Assembly: GCF_029784135.1 (NCBI RefSeq)
Contig: NC_073745.1
Location: forward strand, 166,619,649-166,683,648
Length of the DNA: 64,000 nt
Source: Toxorhynchites rutilus septentrionalis
Taxonomy: Eukaryota > Arthropoda > Insecta > Diptera > Culicidae
Direction: 5' to 3'
Of this stretch, positions 1 to 12,221 are shown piece by piece. Every line of letters begins with the position of its first letter. Position 1 is the first letter of the stretch. The translations under genes and the position numbers were made by a program. The notes under the pieces were generated by a model, which was not told the origin of the DNA, searched no databases, and saw only the letters and a program-made list of their open reading frames with translations.

Positions 1-1523
1 ACCGGAAGCTGCTGCGCTGGAATCTTCTGCACCGAAGCAGGCTGCCTTGGAACCTGCATTACCGGTAGATGCTGAGACGACTGATGTTGCGTTGAATTCT
101 GCGGCATCGGCGGAAATTGCACCCGGAGACACTGCATTTGAGGATTCTGCAGAGAAATTTGCTGAAGTGGAGGTACTAACGACTGAGTGGAAGATTGCTG
201 CGCTAACGATGGCAGCGTAGGTTGCTGCACTGATGGCTGCATCACTGAAGACTGAACCGAAGGCGGAGTCATTGATGGCATCGTAGGCTGCTGCATTGCA
301 AGCTGTTTTTCTGACGACTCTGGTATGGGGGGCAATTGAGTTGATACGAAGGAGGAAGGTGTACATTGACTAGTCTGTTTTTGCAAGATAGTATGATTCT
401 TTATTATATTTGAGTGCGCGTGGGCTAAACGCTGCTGCTCGTTTCGGGGAGTTTGCATAGTTGGACATAGTATTGATTGAGAGATATTGCTTTCTTTCGC
501 TTGATCGGTTTGATTTTCAGAGGCATGACACTTACCAGGTGATACGTTAGGATTAGGGTTAGAAGGTAATACGCTAGGAGACGGCACACCAAGTGATTTT
601 GCGCTCTGTCGCGGCAGTCCGTCTTCGCCAGTTGTACCTTCGGTAGTCAGTCCTCCTGTTGGAGGCATTATTGACAAACGATGTACGGTTGAATGCATCG
701 CTTCCATTGCCATCCGGCACAATTCCAATTGTCGCTGTAAGTGAGTCATGTGAGGGACGGTTGGTTCCGACTGCGCTAAACACTGCTCCAATCTGGCTCG
801 CAAGTCACGGACCAGATTCATAGTCTCTCGCCGATCCACGTTATCTTCTATCGTAGGTACTAGTAGGTGGCTTAGATCTTCGGTAGTGTCGAATGTTGGG
901 ATGGTTCGATCTCGAAGAGGGGAACTATGGTGAGGGATGTTAACGTCGGACGGCGCAGCTAAGGGAAATTCCTCGACAATACCTCCTACTGTCGCATCGG
1001 AATTCAAATCAGTGGATTGAAGATTATGCTGCTGGATCTCCGAAGCTGCTGGCATTTGATTTCCGCCTGCCGCGCTAGATTGTGGATTCGCGCTATTTTC
1101 AATCCAATCGTTCACTCTTCCGATGCTGTCCGCTCGACTCACTCGACTCACTCGGCTCCTTCTCTCTTCCTCAGCGGCAATCGAAACTTCCAGTAGTTCC
1201 TTTTGCTCCTTCAAGAACTTCTTTTCCAGTCCAATCTCCGCTCGTTGTTTCTCCAACTCCTGGCGTTCCCGCAATCTGGCCATGCTATCCGTTAAGTGCG
1301 ATGATGACCGACTAGCGACACTGGCTCTCGACGATGCACGGGAGTGAGGTTTACATCGAATGCATATCCATGCACGATCGGCGATCGAATCGGCGACTCC
1401 AGCACAGCTGAAGTGCCACCAAGTATCGCATGCGTCACATTGGACCATATTTTCCGCATCTTCTGGTATGGTGCATCCAGCACATCCAACCTTTGGTCCG
1501 GAATTTGATGGGTTGCTCATCAT
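1..1523 (-). CDS. BEL/Pao retrotransposon gag, PHD-finger N-terminus (partial, runs off window)
   Basis: An open frame of about 507 codons runs from a double ATG at 1518-1523 on the minus strand to the window edge with no stop. Residues 14-57 form a Cys4-His-Cys3 PHD finger: C14/C17, C29/C32, H37/C40 and C54/C57, with the WW-H-F-S-C core. Residues about 75-115 are a charged Glu/Lys/Arg-rich predicted coiled coil. From about residue 300 the protein is rich in Gln, Pro, Ser and Met. PHD-headed gag proteins are known in mosquito BEL/Pao elements, so I read this as the start of gag with pol lying outside the window to the left. The frame is intact over all visible codons, which suggests a young copy. 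A host PHD protein is the alternative, but the low-complexity tail and the TE-dense setting argue against it. Confidence 0.7.
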   Translation of the reverse strand, partial: MMSNPSNSGPKVGCAGCTIPEDAENMVQCDACDTWWHFSCAGVADSIADRAWICIRCKPHSRASSRASVASRSSSHLTDSMARLRERQELEKQRAEIGLEKKFLKEQKELLEVSIAAEEERRSRVSRVSRADSIGRVNDWIENSANPQSSAAGGNQMPAASEIQQHNLQSTDLNSDATVGGIVEEFPLAAPSDVNIPHHSSPLRDRTIPTFDTTEDLSHLLVPTIEDNVDRRETMNLVRDLRARLEQCLAQSEPTVPHMTHLQRQLELCRMAMEAMHSTVHRLSIMPPTGGLTTEGTTGEDGLPRQSAKSLGVPSPSVLPSNPNPNVSPGKCHASENQTDQAKESNISQSILCPTMQTPRNEQQRLAHAHSNIIKNHTILQKQTSQCTPSSFVSTQLPPIPESSEKQLAMQQPTMPSMTPPSVQSSVMQPSVQQPTLPSLAQQSSTQSLVPPLQQISLQNPQMQCLRVQFPPMPQNSTQHQSSQHLPVMQVPRQPASVQKIPAQQLP

Positions 1524-1537
1524 GAAATTTTGAAGTT

Positions 1538-2037
1538 TGTTACGACAGCAAAGAAAGGCAACGCACTGATTCCTGTAGCGAGTTTTATTCAACTGCTTCA
1601 AACTGCAAATTAATTTGGCATTAATTTCAGATAGCATAATCATTTCATTTCCTTACATTTCAGTGGCCCGTTCAATAGGTTCAATAGGGCCTTTCAATTC
1701 ACCGTCGAATTTTAGGTTAAATCTAGATCCTAAGTAATTCGTAGGTTTAATAGTATAATTAGGCTCTAGCGTAATATATTAATATAAGTAATTTTACCTT
1801 ATCCAGTTCGTAAGTAGGTTTAGAACTAGATTATAAGTTTTTATCAAATTTCACCTGAATGCTACTATACTTTATTTTTCTGACTATTTCACTACACGTT
1901 AGTTCTCCTGTTGTTTTGGTTTGTTATGTTCATTTTTCCTACAGCTTCTATACGTCACATCATCGCTGCTGACAGCTTATCATCGGAACGGTAGAACCGG
2001 TTGAGGCAGGGTGGCCAGCTCGACGGTACCGTCAACA
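1538..2037 (-). repeat. Candidate 5' LTR of the PHD-gag element
   Basis: Read on the minus strand, this block begins TGTTGACGG and ends GTCGTAACA, just upstream of the gag ATG. It carries an AATAAA signal about 50 bases before its end (plus-strand 1582-1588). The TG...CA ends, the poly(A) signal and the position before gag fit a 5' LTR. No second LTR or clear primer-binding site is in view, so both ends are tentative. Confidence 0.35.
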
Positions 2038-2412
2038 GTAGTATTCACCATCGCTCCCGAAGACGTCTTCAGGATCTACTTCGTCATGTCCCCATACCGT
2101 GCTAGAAAACAAACTAATAACAACCACGAAAATAGACCCAATTTCTGCAGAACAGCTGTATCCGATGTTAATTTTCAGTAGATTACACTTCAGCAGGTGT
2201 CTGATTTTTTTTCGTTCAACTGCCCAACACCACCTCAAGGCGGGTTATGGTTTTCACCGAAAAACTGTAATTTTTTGTTACCATAATAACAAAATTTGAT
2301 ATCGAACGTAAAATACTAATGAAAATAAACTTACCGAACAAATTTTCCACCAAATAAATGTTCAAAAATGTGTTTGTTTTTCGTTTGGAGTGCGCGACCG
2401 GAATCGAATTTT
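2038..2412. other. Gap between LTR candidate and array-bearing element
   Basis: AT-rich sequence with short open frames only. A minus-strand frame ends at 2032 with an acidic tail (DPEDVFGSDG). I cannot tie it to a family. Confidence 0.4.
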
Positions 2413-2663
2413 TGACGTAGGACTACGTCTTTCATTTCTATACCGGGGTGTAAAATCAAAGTTTCGAAAACAAAAGCGTTACGCCGGAGACCGAGATTTT
2501 GAGCGTTAATAGCTCCTAAACAACTGAACGAAATGGTATGATAAACACTTCATTCGAAAGATAAAATGTCTATGCGTTATATACTTGTTACTTTTTGATC
2601 CAAAAACTTGTTTCAATAGTCTTAAAATTGCTTTCAAAACAGGCTATTGAAATCACCAATCGG

Positions 2664-2700
2664 TATATAAGCGAGCGGCGCTCGGAAATCCACTCAGTTC
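2664..2700 (+). promoter_or_regulatory. TATA + initiator-like block in element I
   Basis: TATATAA at 2664-2670 is followed 30 bases later by the initiator-like CACTCAGTT. The same pair, with identical spacing, lies at the same place in the other two family copies. It looks like a core promoter, possibly brought in with captured histone sequence; activity is not shown by sequence alone. Confidence 0.5.
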
Positions 2701-2890
2701 TAATAGAACAGCAATTGGAGCATGTTGTCGCTGTTGCGGTGAAGCTCTTTATTTATCATGAAAGCGCGGATGAACGGTGTCACCAAGAGCCTGTTTGTGC
2801 ACCCTAGGCCAGAAGGGAATCTATCAGGAGGAGAGTGATGCCACAAATGGTTCCCTGGGAAGACATCGCTACACACACATACACGCGCGG

Positions 2891-5800
2891 CTATTAACAG
2901 GTGGTTATCGAGTTGGCATTAACCACTGGTGGGCTTCCAGTATCGAGGAAAATGTGGAAATATCTAATCGTTACTGAAAATAATCTGCCAGTTCCTCTGG
3001 GAATTTTCAAAATATATTCATGTGAAAGAGCTTAATTGAATGTTTTCTATCCATGTTACACTGTGACCAAATATGTTTCAATCAAGTGCTATTAACAGGT
3101 GGTTATCGAGTTGGCATTAACCACTGGTGGGCTTCCAGTATCGAGGAAAATGTGGAAATATCTAATCGTTACTGAAAATAATCTGCCAGTTCCTATGGGA
3201 ATTTTCAAAATATATTCATGTGAAAGAGTTTAATTGAACGATTTCTATCCATGTAACACTGTGACCAAATATGTTTCAATCAAGTGCTATTAACAGGTGG
3301 TTATCGAGTTGGCATTAACCACTGGTGGGCTTCCAGTATCGAGGAAAATGTGGAAATAACTAATCGTTACTGAAAATAATCTGCCAGTTCCTCTGGGAAT
3401 TTTCAAAATATATTCATGTGAAAGAGTTTAATTGAATGTTTTCAATCCATGTTACACTGTGACCAAATATGTTTCAATCAAGTGCTATTAACAGGTGGTT
3501 ATCGAGTTGGCATTAACCACTGGTGGGCTTCCAGTATCGAGGAAAATGTGGAAATATCTAATCGTTACTGAAAATAATCTGCCAGTTCCTTTGGGAATTT
3601 TCAAAATATATTCATGTGAAAGAGTTTAATTGAACGATTTCTATCCATGTAACACTGTGACCAAATATGTTTCAATCAAGTGCTATTAACAGGTGGTTAT
3701 CGAGTTGGCATTAACCACTGGTGGGCTTCCAGTATCGAGTAAAATGTGGAAATAACTAATCGTTACTGAAAATAATCTGCCAGTTCCTCTGGGAATTTTC
3801 AAAATATATTCATGTGAAAGAGTTTAATTGAATGTTTTCTATCCATGTTACACTGTGACCAAATATGTTTCAATCAAGTGCTATTAACAGGTGGTTATCG
3901 AGTTGGCATTAACCAATGGTGGGCTTCCAGTATCGAGGAAAATGTGGGAATATCTAATCGTTACTGAAAATAATCTGCCAGTTCCTTTGGGAATTTTCAA
4001 AATATATTCATGTGAAAGAGTTTAATTGAATGTTTTCTATCCATGTTACACTGTGACCAAATATGTTTCAATCAAGTGCTATTAACAGGTGGTTATCGAG
4101 TTGGCATTAACCACTGGTGGGCTTCCAGTATCGAGGAAAATGTGGAAATATCAAATCGTTACTGAAAATAATCTGCCAGTTCCTCTGGGAATTTTCAAAA
4201 TATATTCATGTGAAAGAGTTTAATTGAATGTTTTCTATCCATGTTACACTGTGACCAAATATGTTTCAATCAAGTGCTATTAACAGGTGGTTATCGAGTT
4301 GGCATTAACCACTGGTGGGCTTCCAGTATCGAGGAAAATGTGGAAATATCAAATCGTTACTGAAAATAATCTGCCAGTTCCTTTGGGAATTTTCAAAATA
4401 TATTCATGTGAAAGAGTTTAATTGAATGTTTTCTATCCATGTAACACTGTGACCAAATACATTTGGTTTTGTGGTTTTTCAATCAATCGCAATTAACAGG
4501 ATAGCTTCAGAAGATTATTCTTCCCCATCAGTAGGATATTTCCGTATCCAATATTGTATGCGCCCGCAATCGATTATTGCTCAGTCGCCGAAAGTTCCGA
4601 GCTCAGAGAGTTCATTCCCCTCTAGTTTGCCTTCCAAATTGCCATCGTAAACCACACCTTCTCTCGATTCAATCACACACAAATAGCATACTTAAGCGAT
4701 ATTCTGGTTGTGAGACACATTCATTTTTCGTGAGGACATCGACAAGACAACATCGTTGCCTAACGTGCTGGAGGAGGTGGACGGCGAAGGATCGACACAT
4801 ACACGCGCAGAACTCTTTCCGTTAGGATGCCATTCAGCATCGAGAAAGTTCCGGAAAGATCTAATCATTGCTGGAAAATAATCTGCCAGTTCCTTTGGGA
4901 ATTTTCAAAATATATTCATGTGAAAGAGTTTGATTGAATGTTTTCTATCCATGTAACACTGTGACCAAATATGTTTCAATCAAGTGCTATTAACAGGTGG
5001 TTATCGAGTTGGTATTAACCACTGGTGGGCTTCCAGTATCGAGGAAAATGTGGAAATAATTAATCGTTACTGAAAATAATCTGCCAGTTCCTCTGGGAAT
5101 TTTCAAAATATATTCATGTGAAAGAGTTTAATTGAATGTTTTCTATCCATGTTACACTGTGACCAAATATGTTTCAATCAAGTGCTATTAACAGGTGGTT
5201 ATCGAGTTGGCATTAACCACTGGTGGGCTTCCAGTATCGAGGAAAATGTGGAAATATCTAATCGTTACTGAAAATAATCTGCCAGTTCCTTTGGGAATTT
5301 TCAAAATATATTCATGTGAAAGAGTTTAATTGAATGTTTTCTATCCATGTAACACTGTGACCAAATACATTTGGTTTTGTGGTTTTTCAATCAATCGCAA
5401 TTAACAGGATAGCTTCAGAAGATTATTCTTCCCCATCAGTAGGATATTTCCGTATCCAATATTGTATGCGCCCGCAATCGATTATTGCTCAGTCGCCGAA
5501 AGTTCCGAGCTCAGAGAGTTCATTCCCCTCTAGTTTGCCTTCCAAATTGCCATCGTAAACCACACCTTCTCTCGATTCAATCACACACAAAAAGCATACT
5601 TAAGCGATATTCTGGTGGTGAGACACATCCATTTTTCGTGAGGACATCGACAAGACAACATCGTTGCCTAACGTGCTGGAGGAGGTGGACGGCGAAGGAT
5701 CGACACATACACGCGGAGAACTCTTTCCGTTAGGATGCCATTCAGCATCGAGAAAGTTCCGGAAAGATCTAATCATTGCTGGAAAATAATCTGCCAGTTC

Positions 5801-8800
5801 CTTTGGGAATTTTCAAAATATATTCATGTGAAAGAGTTTGATTGAATGTTTTCTATCCATGTAACACTGTGACCAAATATGTTTCAATCAAGTGCTATTA
5901 ACAGGTGGTTATCGAGTTGGTATTAACCACTGGTGGGCTTCCAGTATCTAGGAAAATGTGGAAATAACTAATCGTTACTGAAAATAATCTGCCAGTTCCT
6001 CTGGGAATTTTCAAAATATATTCATGTGAAAGAGTTTAATTGAATGTTTTCTATCCATGTTACACTGTGACCAAATATGTTTCAATCAAGTGCTATTAAC
6101 AGGTGGTTATCGAGTTGGCATTAACCACTGGCTTCCAGTATCGAGGAAAATGTGGAAATATCTAATCATTGCTGGAAAATAATCTGCCAGTTCCTTTGGG
6201 AATTTTCAAAATATATTCATGTGAAAGAGTTTAATTGAATGTTTTCTATCCATGTAACACTGTGACCAAATATGTTTCAATCAAGTGCTATTAACAGGTG
6301 GTTATCGAGTTGGTATTAACCACTGGTGGGCTTCCAGTATCGAGGAAAATGTGGAAATATCTAATCGTTACTGAAAATAATCTGCCAGTTCCTTTGGGAA
6401 TTTTCAAAGTATATTCATGTGAAAGAGTTTAATTGAATGTTTTCTATCCATGTAACACTGTGACCAAATACATTTGGTTTTGTGGTTTTTCAATCAATCG
6501 CAATTAACAGGATAGCTTCAGAAGATTATTCTTCCCCATCAGTAGGATATTTCCGTATCCAATATTGTATGCGCCCGCAATCGATTATTGCTCAGTCGCC
6601 GAAAGTTCCGAGCTCAGAGAGTTCATTCCCCTCTAGTTTGCATTCCAAATTGCCATCGTAAACCACACCTTCTCTCGATTCAATCACACACAAAAAGCAT
6701 ACTTAAGCGATATTCTGGTGGTGAGACACATTCATTTTTCGTGAGGACATCGACAAGACAACATCGTTGCCTAACGTGCTGGAGGAGGTGGACGGCGAAG
6801 GATCGACACATACACGCGCAGAACTCTTTCCGTTAGGATGCCATTCAGCATCGAGAAAGTTCCGGAAAGATCTAATCATTGCTGGAAAATAATCTGCCAG
6901 TTCCTTTGGGAATTTTCAAAATATATTCATGTGAAAGAGTTTAATTGAATGTTTTCTGTCCATGTAACACTGTGACCAAATACATTTGGTTTTGTGGTTT
7001 TTCAATCAATCGCAATTAACAGGATAGCTTCAGAAGATTATTCTTCCCCATCAGTAGGATATTTCCGTATCCAATATTGTATGCGCCCGCAATCGATTAT
7101 TGCTCAGTCGCCGAAAGTTCCGAGCTCAGAGAGTTCATTCCCCTCTAGTTTGCATTCCAAATTGCCATCGTAAACCACACCTTCTCTCGATTCAATCACA
7201 CACAAAAAGCATACTTAAGCGATATTCTGGTGGTGAGACACATTCATTTTTCGTGAGGACATCGACAAGACAACATCGTTGCCTAACGTGCTGGAGGAGG
7301 TGGACGGCGAAGGATCGACACATACACGGGCAGAACTCTTTCCGTTAGGATGCCATTCAGCATCGAGAAAGTTCCGGAAAGATCTAATCATTGCTGGAAA
7401 GTAATCTGCCAGTTCCTTTGGGAATTTTCAAAATATATTCATGTGAAAGAGTTTAATTGAATGTTTTCTATCCATGTAACACTGTGACCAAATACATTTG
7501 GTTTTGTGGTTTTTCAATCAATCGCAATTAACAGGATAGCTTCAGAAGATTATTCTTCCTCATCAGTAGGATATTTCCGTATCCAATATTGTATGCGCCC
7601 GCAATCGATTATTGCTCAGTCGCCGAAAGTTCCGAGCTCAGAGAGTTCATTCCCCTCTAGTTTGCCTTCCAAATTGCCATCGTAAACCACACCTTCTCTC
7701 GATTCAATCACACACAAAAAGCATACTTAAGCGATATTCTGGTGGTGAGACACATTCATTTTTCGTGAGGACATCGACACGACAACATCGTTGCCTAACG
7801 TGCTGGAGGAGGTGGACGGCGAAGGATCGACACATACACGCGCAGAACTCTTTCCGTTAGGATGCCATTCAGCATCGAGAAAGTTCCGGAAAGATCTAAT
7901 CATTGCTGGAAAATAATCTGCCAGTTCCTTTGGGAATTTTCAAAATATATTCATGTGAAAGAGTTTAATTGAATGTTTTCTATCCATGTTACACTGTGAC
8001 CAAATATGTTTCAACCAAGTGCTATTAACAGGTGGTTATTGAGTTGGCATTAACCACTGGTGGGCTTCCAGTATCGAGGAAAATGTGGAAATATCTAATC
8101 GTTACTGAAAATAATCTGCCAGTTCCTCTGGGAATTTTCAAAATATATTCATGTGAAAGAGTTTAATTGAATGTTTTCTATCCATGTAACACTGTGACCA
8201 AATATGTTTCAATCAAGTGCTATTAACAGGTGGTTATCGAGTTGGCATTAACCACTGGTGGGCTTCCAGTATCGAGGAAAATGTGGAAATATTTAATCGT
8301 TACTGAAAATAATCTGCCAGTTCCTTTGGGAATTTTCAAAATATATTCATGTGAAAGAGTTTAATTGAATGTTTTCTATCCATGTAACACTGTGACCAAA
8401 TACATTTGGTTTTGTGGTTTTTAATCAATCGCAATTAACAGGATAGCTTCAGAAGATTATTCTTCCCCATCAGTAGGATATTTCCGTATCCAATATTGTA
8501 TGCGCCCGCAATCGATTATTGCTCAGTCGCCGAAAGTTCCGAGCTCAGAGAGTTCATTCCCCTCTAGTTTGCCTTCCAAATTGCCATTGTAAACCACACC
8601 TTCTCTCGATTCAATCACACACAAAAAGCATACTTAAGCGATATTCTGGTGGTGAGACACATTCATTTTTCGTGAGGACATCGACAAGACAACATCGTTG
8701 CCTAACGTGCTGGAGGAGGTGGACGGCGAAGGATCGACACATACACGCGCAGAACTCTTTTCGTTAGGATGCCATTCAGCATCGAGAAAGTTCCGGAAAG

Positions 8801-10190
8801 ATCTAATCATTGCTGGAAAATAATCTGCCAGTTCCTTTGGGAATTTTCAAAATATATTCATGTGAAAGAGTTTAATTGAATGTTTTCTATCCATGTAACA
8901 CTGTGACCAAATATGTTTCAATCAAGTGCTATTAACAGGTGGTTATCGAGTTGGTATTAACCACTGGTGGGCTTCCAGTATCGAGGAAAATGTGGAAATA
9001 ACTAATCGTTACTGAAAATAATCTGCCAGTTCCTCTGGGAATTTTCAAAATATATTCATGTGAAAGGGTTTAATTGAATGTTTTCTATCCATGTAACACT
9101 GTGACCAAATATGTTTCAATCAAGTGCTATTAACAGGTGGTTATCGAGTTGGCATTAACCACTGGTGGGCTTCCAGTATCGAGGAAAATGTGGAAATATC
9201 TAATCGTTACTGAAAATAATCTGCCAGTTCCTTTGGGAATTTTCAAAATATATTCATGTGAAAGAGTTTAATTGAATGTTTTCTATCCATGTTACACTGT
9301 GACCAAATATGTTTCAATCAAGTGCTATTAACAGGTGGTTATCGAGTTGGCATTAACCACTGGTGGGCTTCCAGTATCGAGGAAAATGTGGAAATAACTA
9401 ATCGTTACTGAAAATAATCTGCCAGTTCCTCTGGGAATTTTCAAAATATATTCATGTGAAAGAGTTTAATTGAATGTTTTCTATCCATGTAACACTGTGA
9501 CCAAATACATTTGGTTTTGTGATTTTTCAATCAATCGCAATTAACAGAATAGCTTTTGAAGATTATTCTTCCCCATCAGTAGGATATTTCCGTATCCAAT
9601 ATTGTATGCGCCCGCAATCGATTATTGCTCAGTCGCCGAAAGTTCCGAACTCAAAGAGTTCATTCCCCTCTAGTTTGCCTTCCAAATTGCCATCGTAAAT
9701 CACGCCTTCTCTCGATTCAATCACGCACAAAAAGCATACTTAAGCGATATTCTGGTGGTGAGATGCATTCATTTTTCGTGAGGACATCGTCAAGACAACA
9801 TCGTTGCTGAGGGTGCTGGACGGCGAAGGATCGAGATCTGCCCTGAAACTCAAGCAGTTTGTTTAAACCTGTGAGGGAGCACAGGGAAGCCGATCCTTCA
9901 GGAGAAGAGAAGGTGACCATCAAAGCAGCCGCTACACACACATACACGTACGGAATTCTTTCCGTTTGGATGCCATTCAACATCGAGAAAGATCCGGAAA
10001 AAAATCTGCCAGTTACTCTGGGAATTTAAAAATACATTCATGTGAAAGAGTTTATTTGAATGTTTTCTATCCATGTAACACTGTGACCAAATACATTTGG
10101 TTTTGTGATTTCAATCGCAATTAACAGGATAGCTTCTGAAGATTATTCTTCCCCATCAGTAGGATATTTCCGTATCCAATATTGGATGCA
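2891..10190 (+). repeat. Higher-order tandem array: 198-bp A and 512-bp B units
   Basis: A units begin CTATTAACAGGTGG and recur with an exact 198-base period at 2891, 3089, 3287, 3485, 3683, 3881, 4079 and 4277. More A units start at 4987, 5185, 5895, 6093, 6288, 8022, 8220, 8929, 9127 and 9325 (18 in all). Seven B units of about 512 bases share the second half of A but replace its first half with a longer segment beginning CATTTGGTTTTGTGG. Order: 8A-B-2A-B-3A-B-B-B-2A-B-3A-B. Units differ by a few bases, so homogenisation is recent. Each B unit keeps an 82-codon open frame (61 codons in the last) at 4577, 5485, 6588, 7100, 7612, 8519 and 9625, which I do not regard as genes. Confidence 0.92.
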
Positions 10191-10509
10191 TAAAACCTTG
10201 TGCCTCCAACGTAACGCTCTCGTTATCGAAGTCCCCCAAATATTCATTCATTCAGAATGAATTCAGATTCAACTTCAAACAAATGATCTCTAAATCAACG
10301 ATAGTCCTACGTCACCCTTGCGGTTATACCATAGATATAACCCACTTCCTGTTTTTTTTTCCTCTTTTATGTCGAATTTCCGATTTTTGACATAAAATAC
10401 TCCTAGCAGAAACCAACCAGCATAAATCCGATGTATTTGTAGTGTGGGTGAACATTAAAAATAATGTCTGAATAATGAAAAAAAAATCCGTGAAACCCGT
10501 CTAAAGGCG

Positions 10510-11290
10510 GAGTTAGGTTGTGGAGGGTTAAAGAACAGTACCCCGCTGCGTCGAAAACGGACATCGTGCGGTACTTTGTGGACGCCAGATACACCCGTTC
10601 CGGCATCTACAACATCTTGGCACTATTGAACAACAATCAGAGCATCGAAAGAAAGCCCGGTTCCGCGCTGCGAGCGCTTGGCCGGTGCTACCGGCCAAAC
10701 AGTGAAAACAGTACCTGGCGAACATGGACATACATGTCAGGAAGCGGAAGTCCTGTCCACTCGTCTTAAAGCTGCAGGCAATGACACAGCGGCAGCGGCT
10801 GAATAAGATGGTCAAGTTGATTTTCCGAATCGCGACATGGCGGTGGTGATGGACGACGAGACCGCACCCTGGATGACAACGACTGGCAGGGCACTTCGTA
10901 TTTTGCTTCCCCCACGAAGGAAGTGAGCTCCGAAGTGAAGTTTGTATGACACACCAAGTTACCCAAGAAGGTGCTGCTCTGGATGACAAATCAGCGAGAA
11001 GGGGATGTCAAAGCCGCTCTTCTTTAGCTCCGGACTGGCCGTGAACGGGGAAATTTATAGTACGAAGAGCTTGCCGGAAGTTGCGTCGTTCATCAGGTAA
11101 TACCATAAGGTCGAAGACGCAGTGTTCTGGCCGGATCTGACGTCGGTCCACTACTCGAAGTGATCGTTAGAGGAGATAGAGCGGCTGAATATCGATGTGG
11201 TACTCAAGTCGGCGAACCCGCCCAACGTTCCCTAGCTGCGTCCCATCGAGAATTTCTGGGCAAACCTGAAGCGTAAGATCTACTCCAACA
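10510..11290 (+). pseudogene. Decayed DD37E mariner (ITmD37E-type) transposase
   Basis: Several frames together give a Tc1/mariner DDE transposase: an N-terminal helix-turn-helix part (AASKTDIVRYFVDARYTRSG), the first catalytic Asp in VVMDDET near 10845, the second in FWPDL near 11130, and the Glu in LRPIENFW near 11245. Thirty-seven residues separate the second Asp from the Glu, the ITmD37E spacing. At least three frame changes and two in-frame stops kill it. Terminal repeats are not recognisable, and the 3' side is cut by RTE-like sequence at about 11290. It is a different, older subfamily from the two 1297-bp mariners at 20185 and 28552. Confidence 0.75.
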
Positions 11291-11294
11291 ATAT

Positions 11295-12000
11295 TGTGGA
11301 TCTGAGGATCTGAGACATAATTTTGTAAGCACCATAGTTCCCACAATCCAGCTTGTCACCTTTTTCAGAGATGGGGCAGATTACCCCGTCCTTCCACTCC
11401 TCCGGAAGCTGTTCTATGTCCCATATCTTGACTATCAACCGGTGCATACACTCTACAAGTTTTCCCGGACCTCCCTTGAAGAGCTTCGAGGTTGGTACAT
11501 CATCGTTGCTCACTGCACCCCGGAGTAGTTCTCATTAACGCCGTCTTAGTCTCTTGTCTGCGCGCTGTTCAGGTGTTCATCGTAGTGCTGAATCCACCTT
11601 TCGTTCACCTCGCGTTCGATCATCAAGATGCCGCTTTCCTTGTGCCTGCACATTTCGGCCCGCGGCACAAATCCTTTGTGCGCGGCGTATAGTTTCTTGA
11701 AGAACTTCCGCGATTCTCGAGAACGATAAAGCCGCTCTATATCCTCACACTCTTTCTCTTCCAGGCGGTGCTTTTTTCCGATGTGTTTGCTACCTTCGCT
11801 TCAGTCTGTATCGTTTACGTTTTGTCGAATCGCTCATTGCAGCATGACTGCGCGTGCTGCTTCCTTCTCGTTCAGGAGCGCTCGTCACTTGTCGCCAAAC
11901 CATTCGTTCCTTGTCCTCGTTGTTCATAACCTCTCTGCTGCTGTTCTCTGCTGTGCCCAACTGCTGCTTTTAAGGTCTTTCAGCATTCACCGGAGCGAGT
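11295..12000 (-). pseudogene. Non-LTR retrotransposon reverse-transcriptase fragment (RTE-like)
   Basis: On the minus strand two frames read as the region before and at the start of a LINE reverse transcriptase. One contains RLYRSRESRKFFKKLYAAHK and VNERWIQHYDEHLN (about 11560-11760). The second (11280-11513) contains IEQLPEEWKDGVICPI followed by the KGDKLDCGNY motif. These motifs are typical of RTE/R1-like polymerases of mosquitoes. Endonuclease, the FxDD core and the 3' end are missing and the frame is broken, so this is a 5'-truncated relic. Confidence 0.6.
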
Positions 12001-12221
12001 ATGTTATCGGAATGGATGAAGAAGGTTCAGTATGCACGGGGAAGGGCAGCGTAACCCGCGTCATTACTCTGAAGACGTCCAAAAGTGAGTACAACTTATT
12101 AAATCTTGTTATCAAGTCTTTGTTCTCTAATGAAAAATCAAATTTACTGATCCAAAAAACCTAAGTTTGAGGTTAATTATAATTAATAAAACGGGTGATT
12201 TTTTAAACATTTGGTTTTGAA

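Larger units (their letters stand above)
2413..10351 (+). mobile_element. Helentron/HINE-like element I (array-bearing)
   Basis: The left end is TGACGTAGGACTACGT, preceded by a T run. The right part holds the inverted partner ATAGTCCTACGTCA at 10301-10314, not at the tip but about 37 bases inside it. Then follow a hairpin at 10322-10342 (GGTTATA stem, 7-base loop) and the end CCTG before a T run. The same two ends bound the elements at 41183 and 47056. An internal-only 3' inverted repeat, a terminal hairpin and insertion in T-tracts match Helitron2/Helentron structure. There is no Rep-helicase, so the element is non-autonomous. Inside are a promoter-like block near 2664 and the long tandem array. 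Strand is by comparison with the other copies. Confidence 0.65.

Noticed and set aside
4577..9810. Seven repeated 82-codon open frames in the B units as a gene family
   Set aside because: They repeat with the satellite unit, have no start context or domain, and the related unit at 43990 breaks the frame. Openness is explained by recent copying of one sequence.
2891..10190. CRISPR-like repeat array
   Set aside because: Units are contiguous 198/512-base tandems without unique spacers, in eukaryotic DNA.
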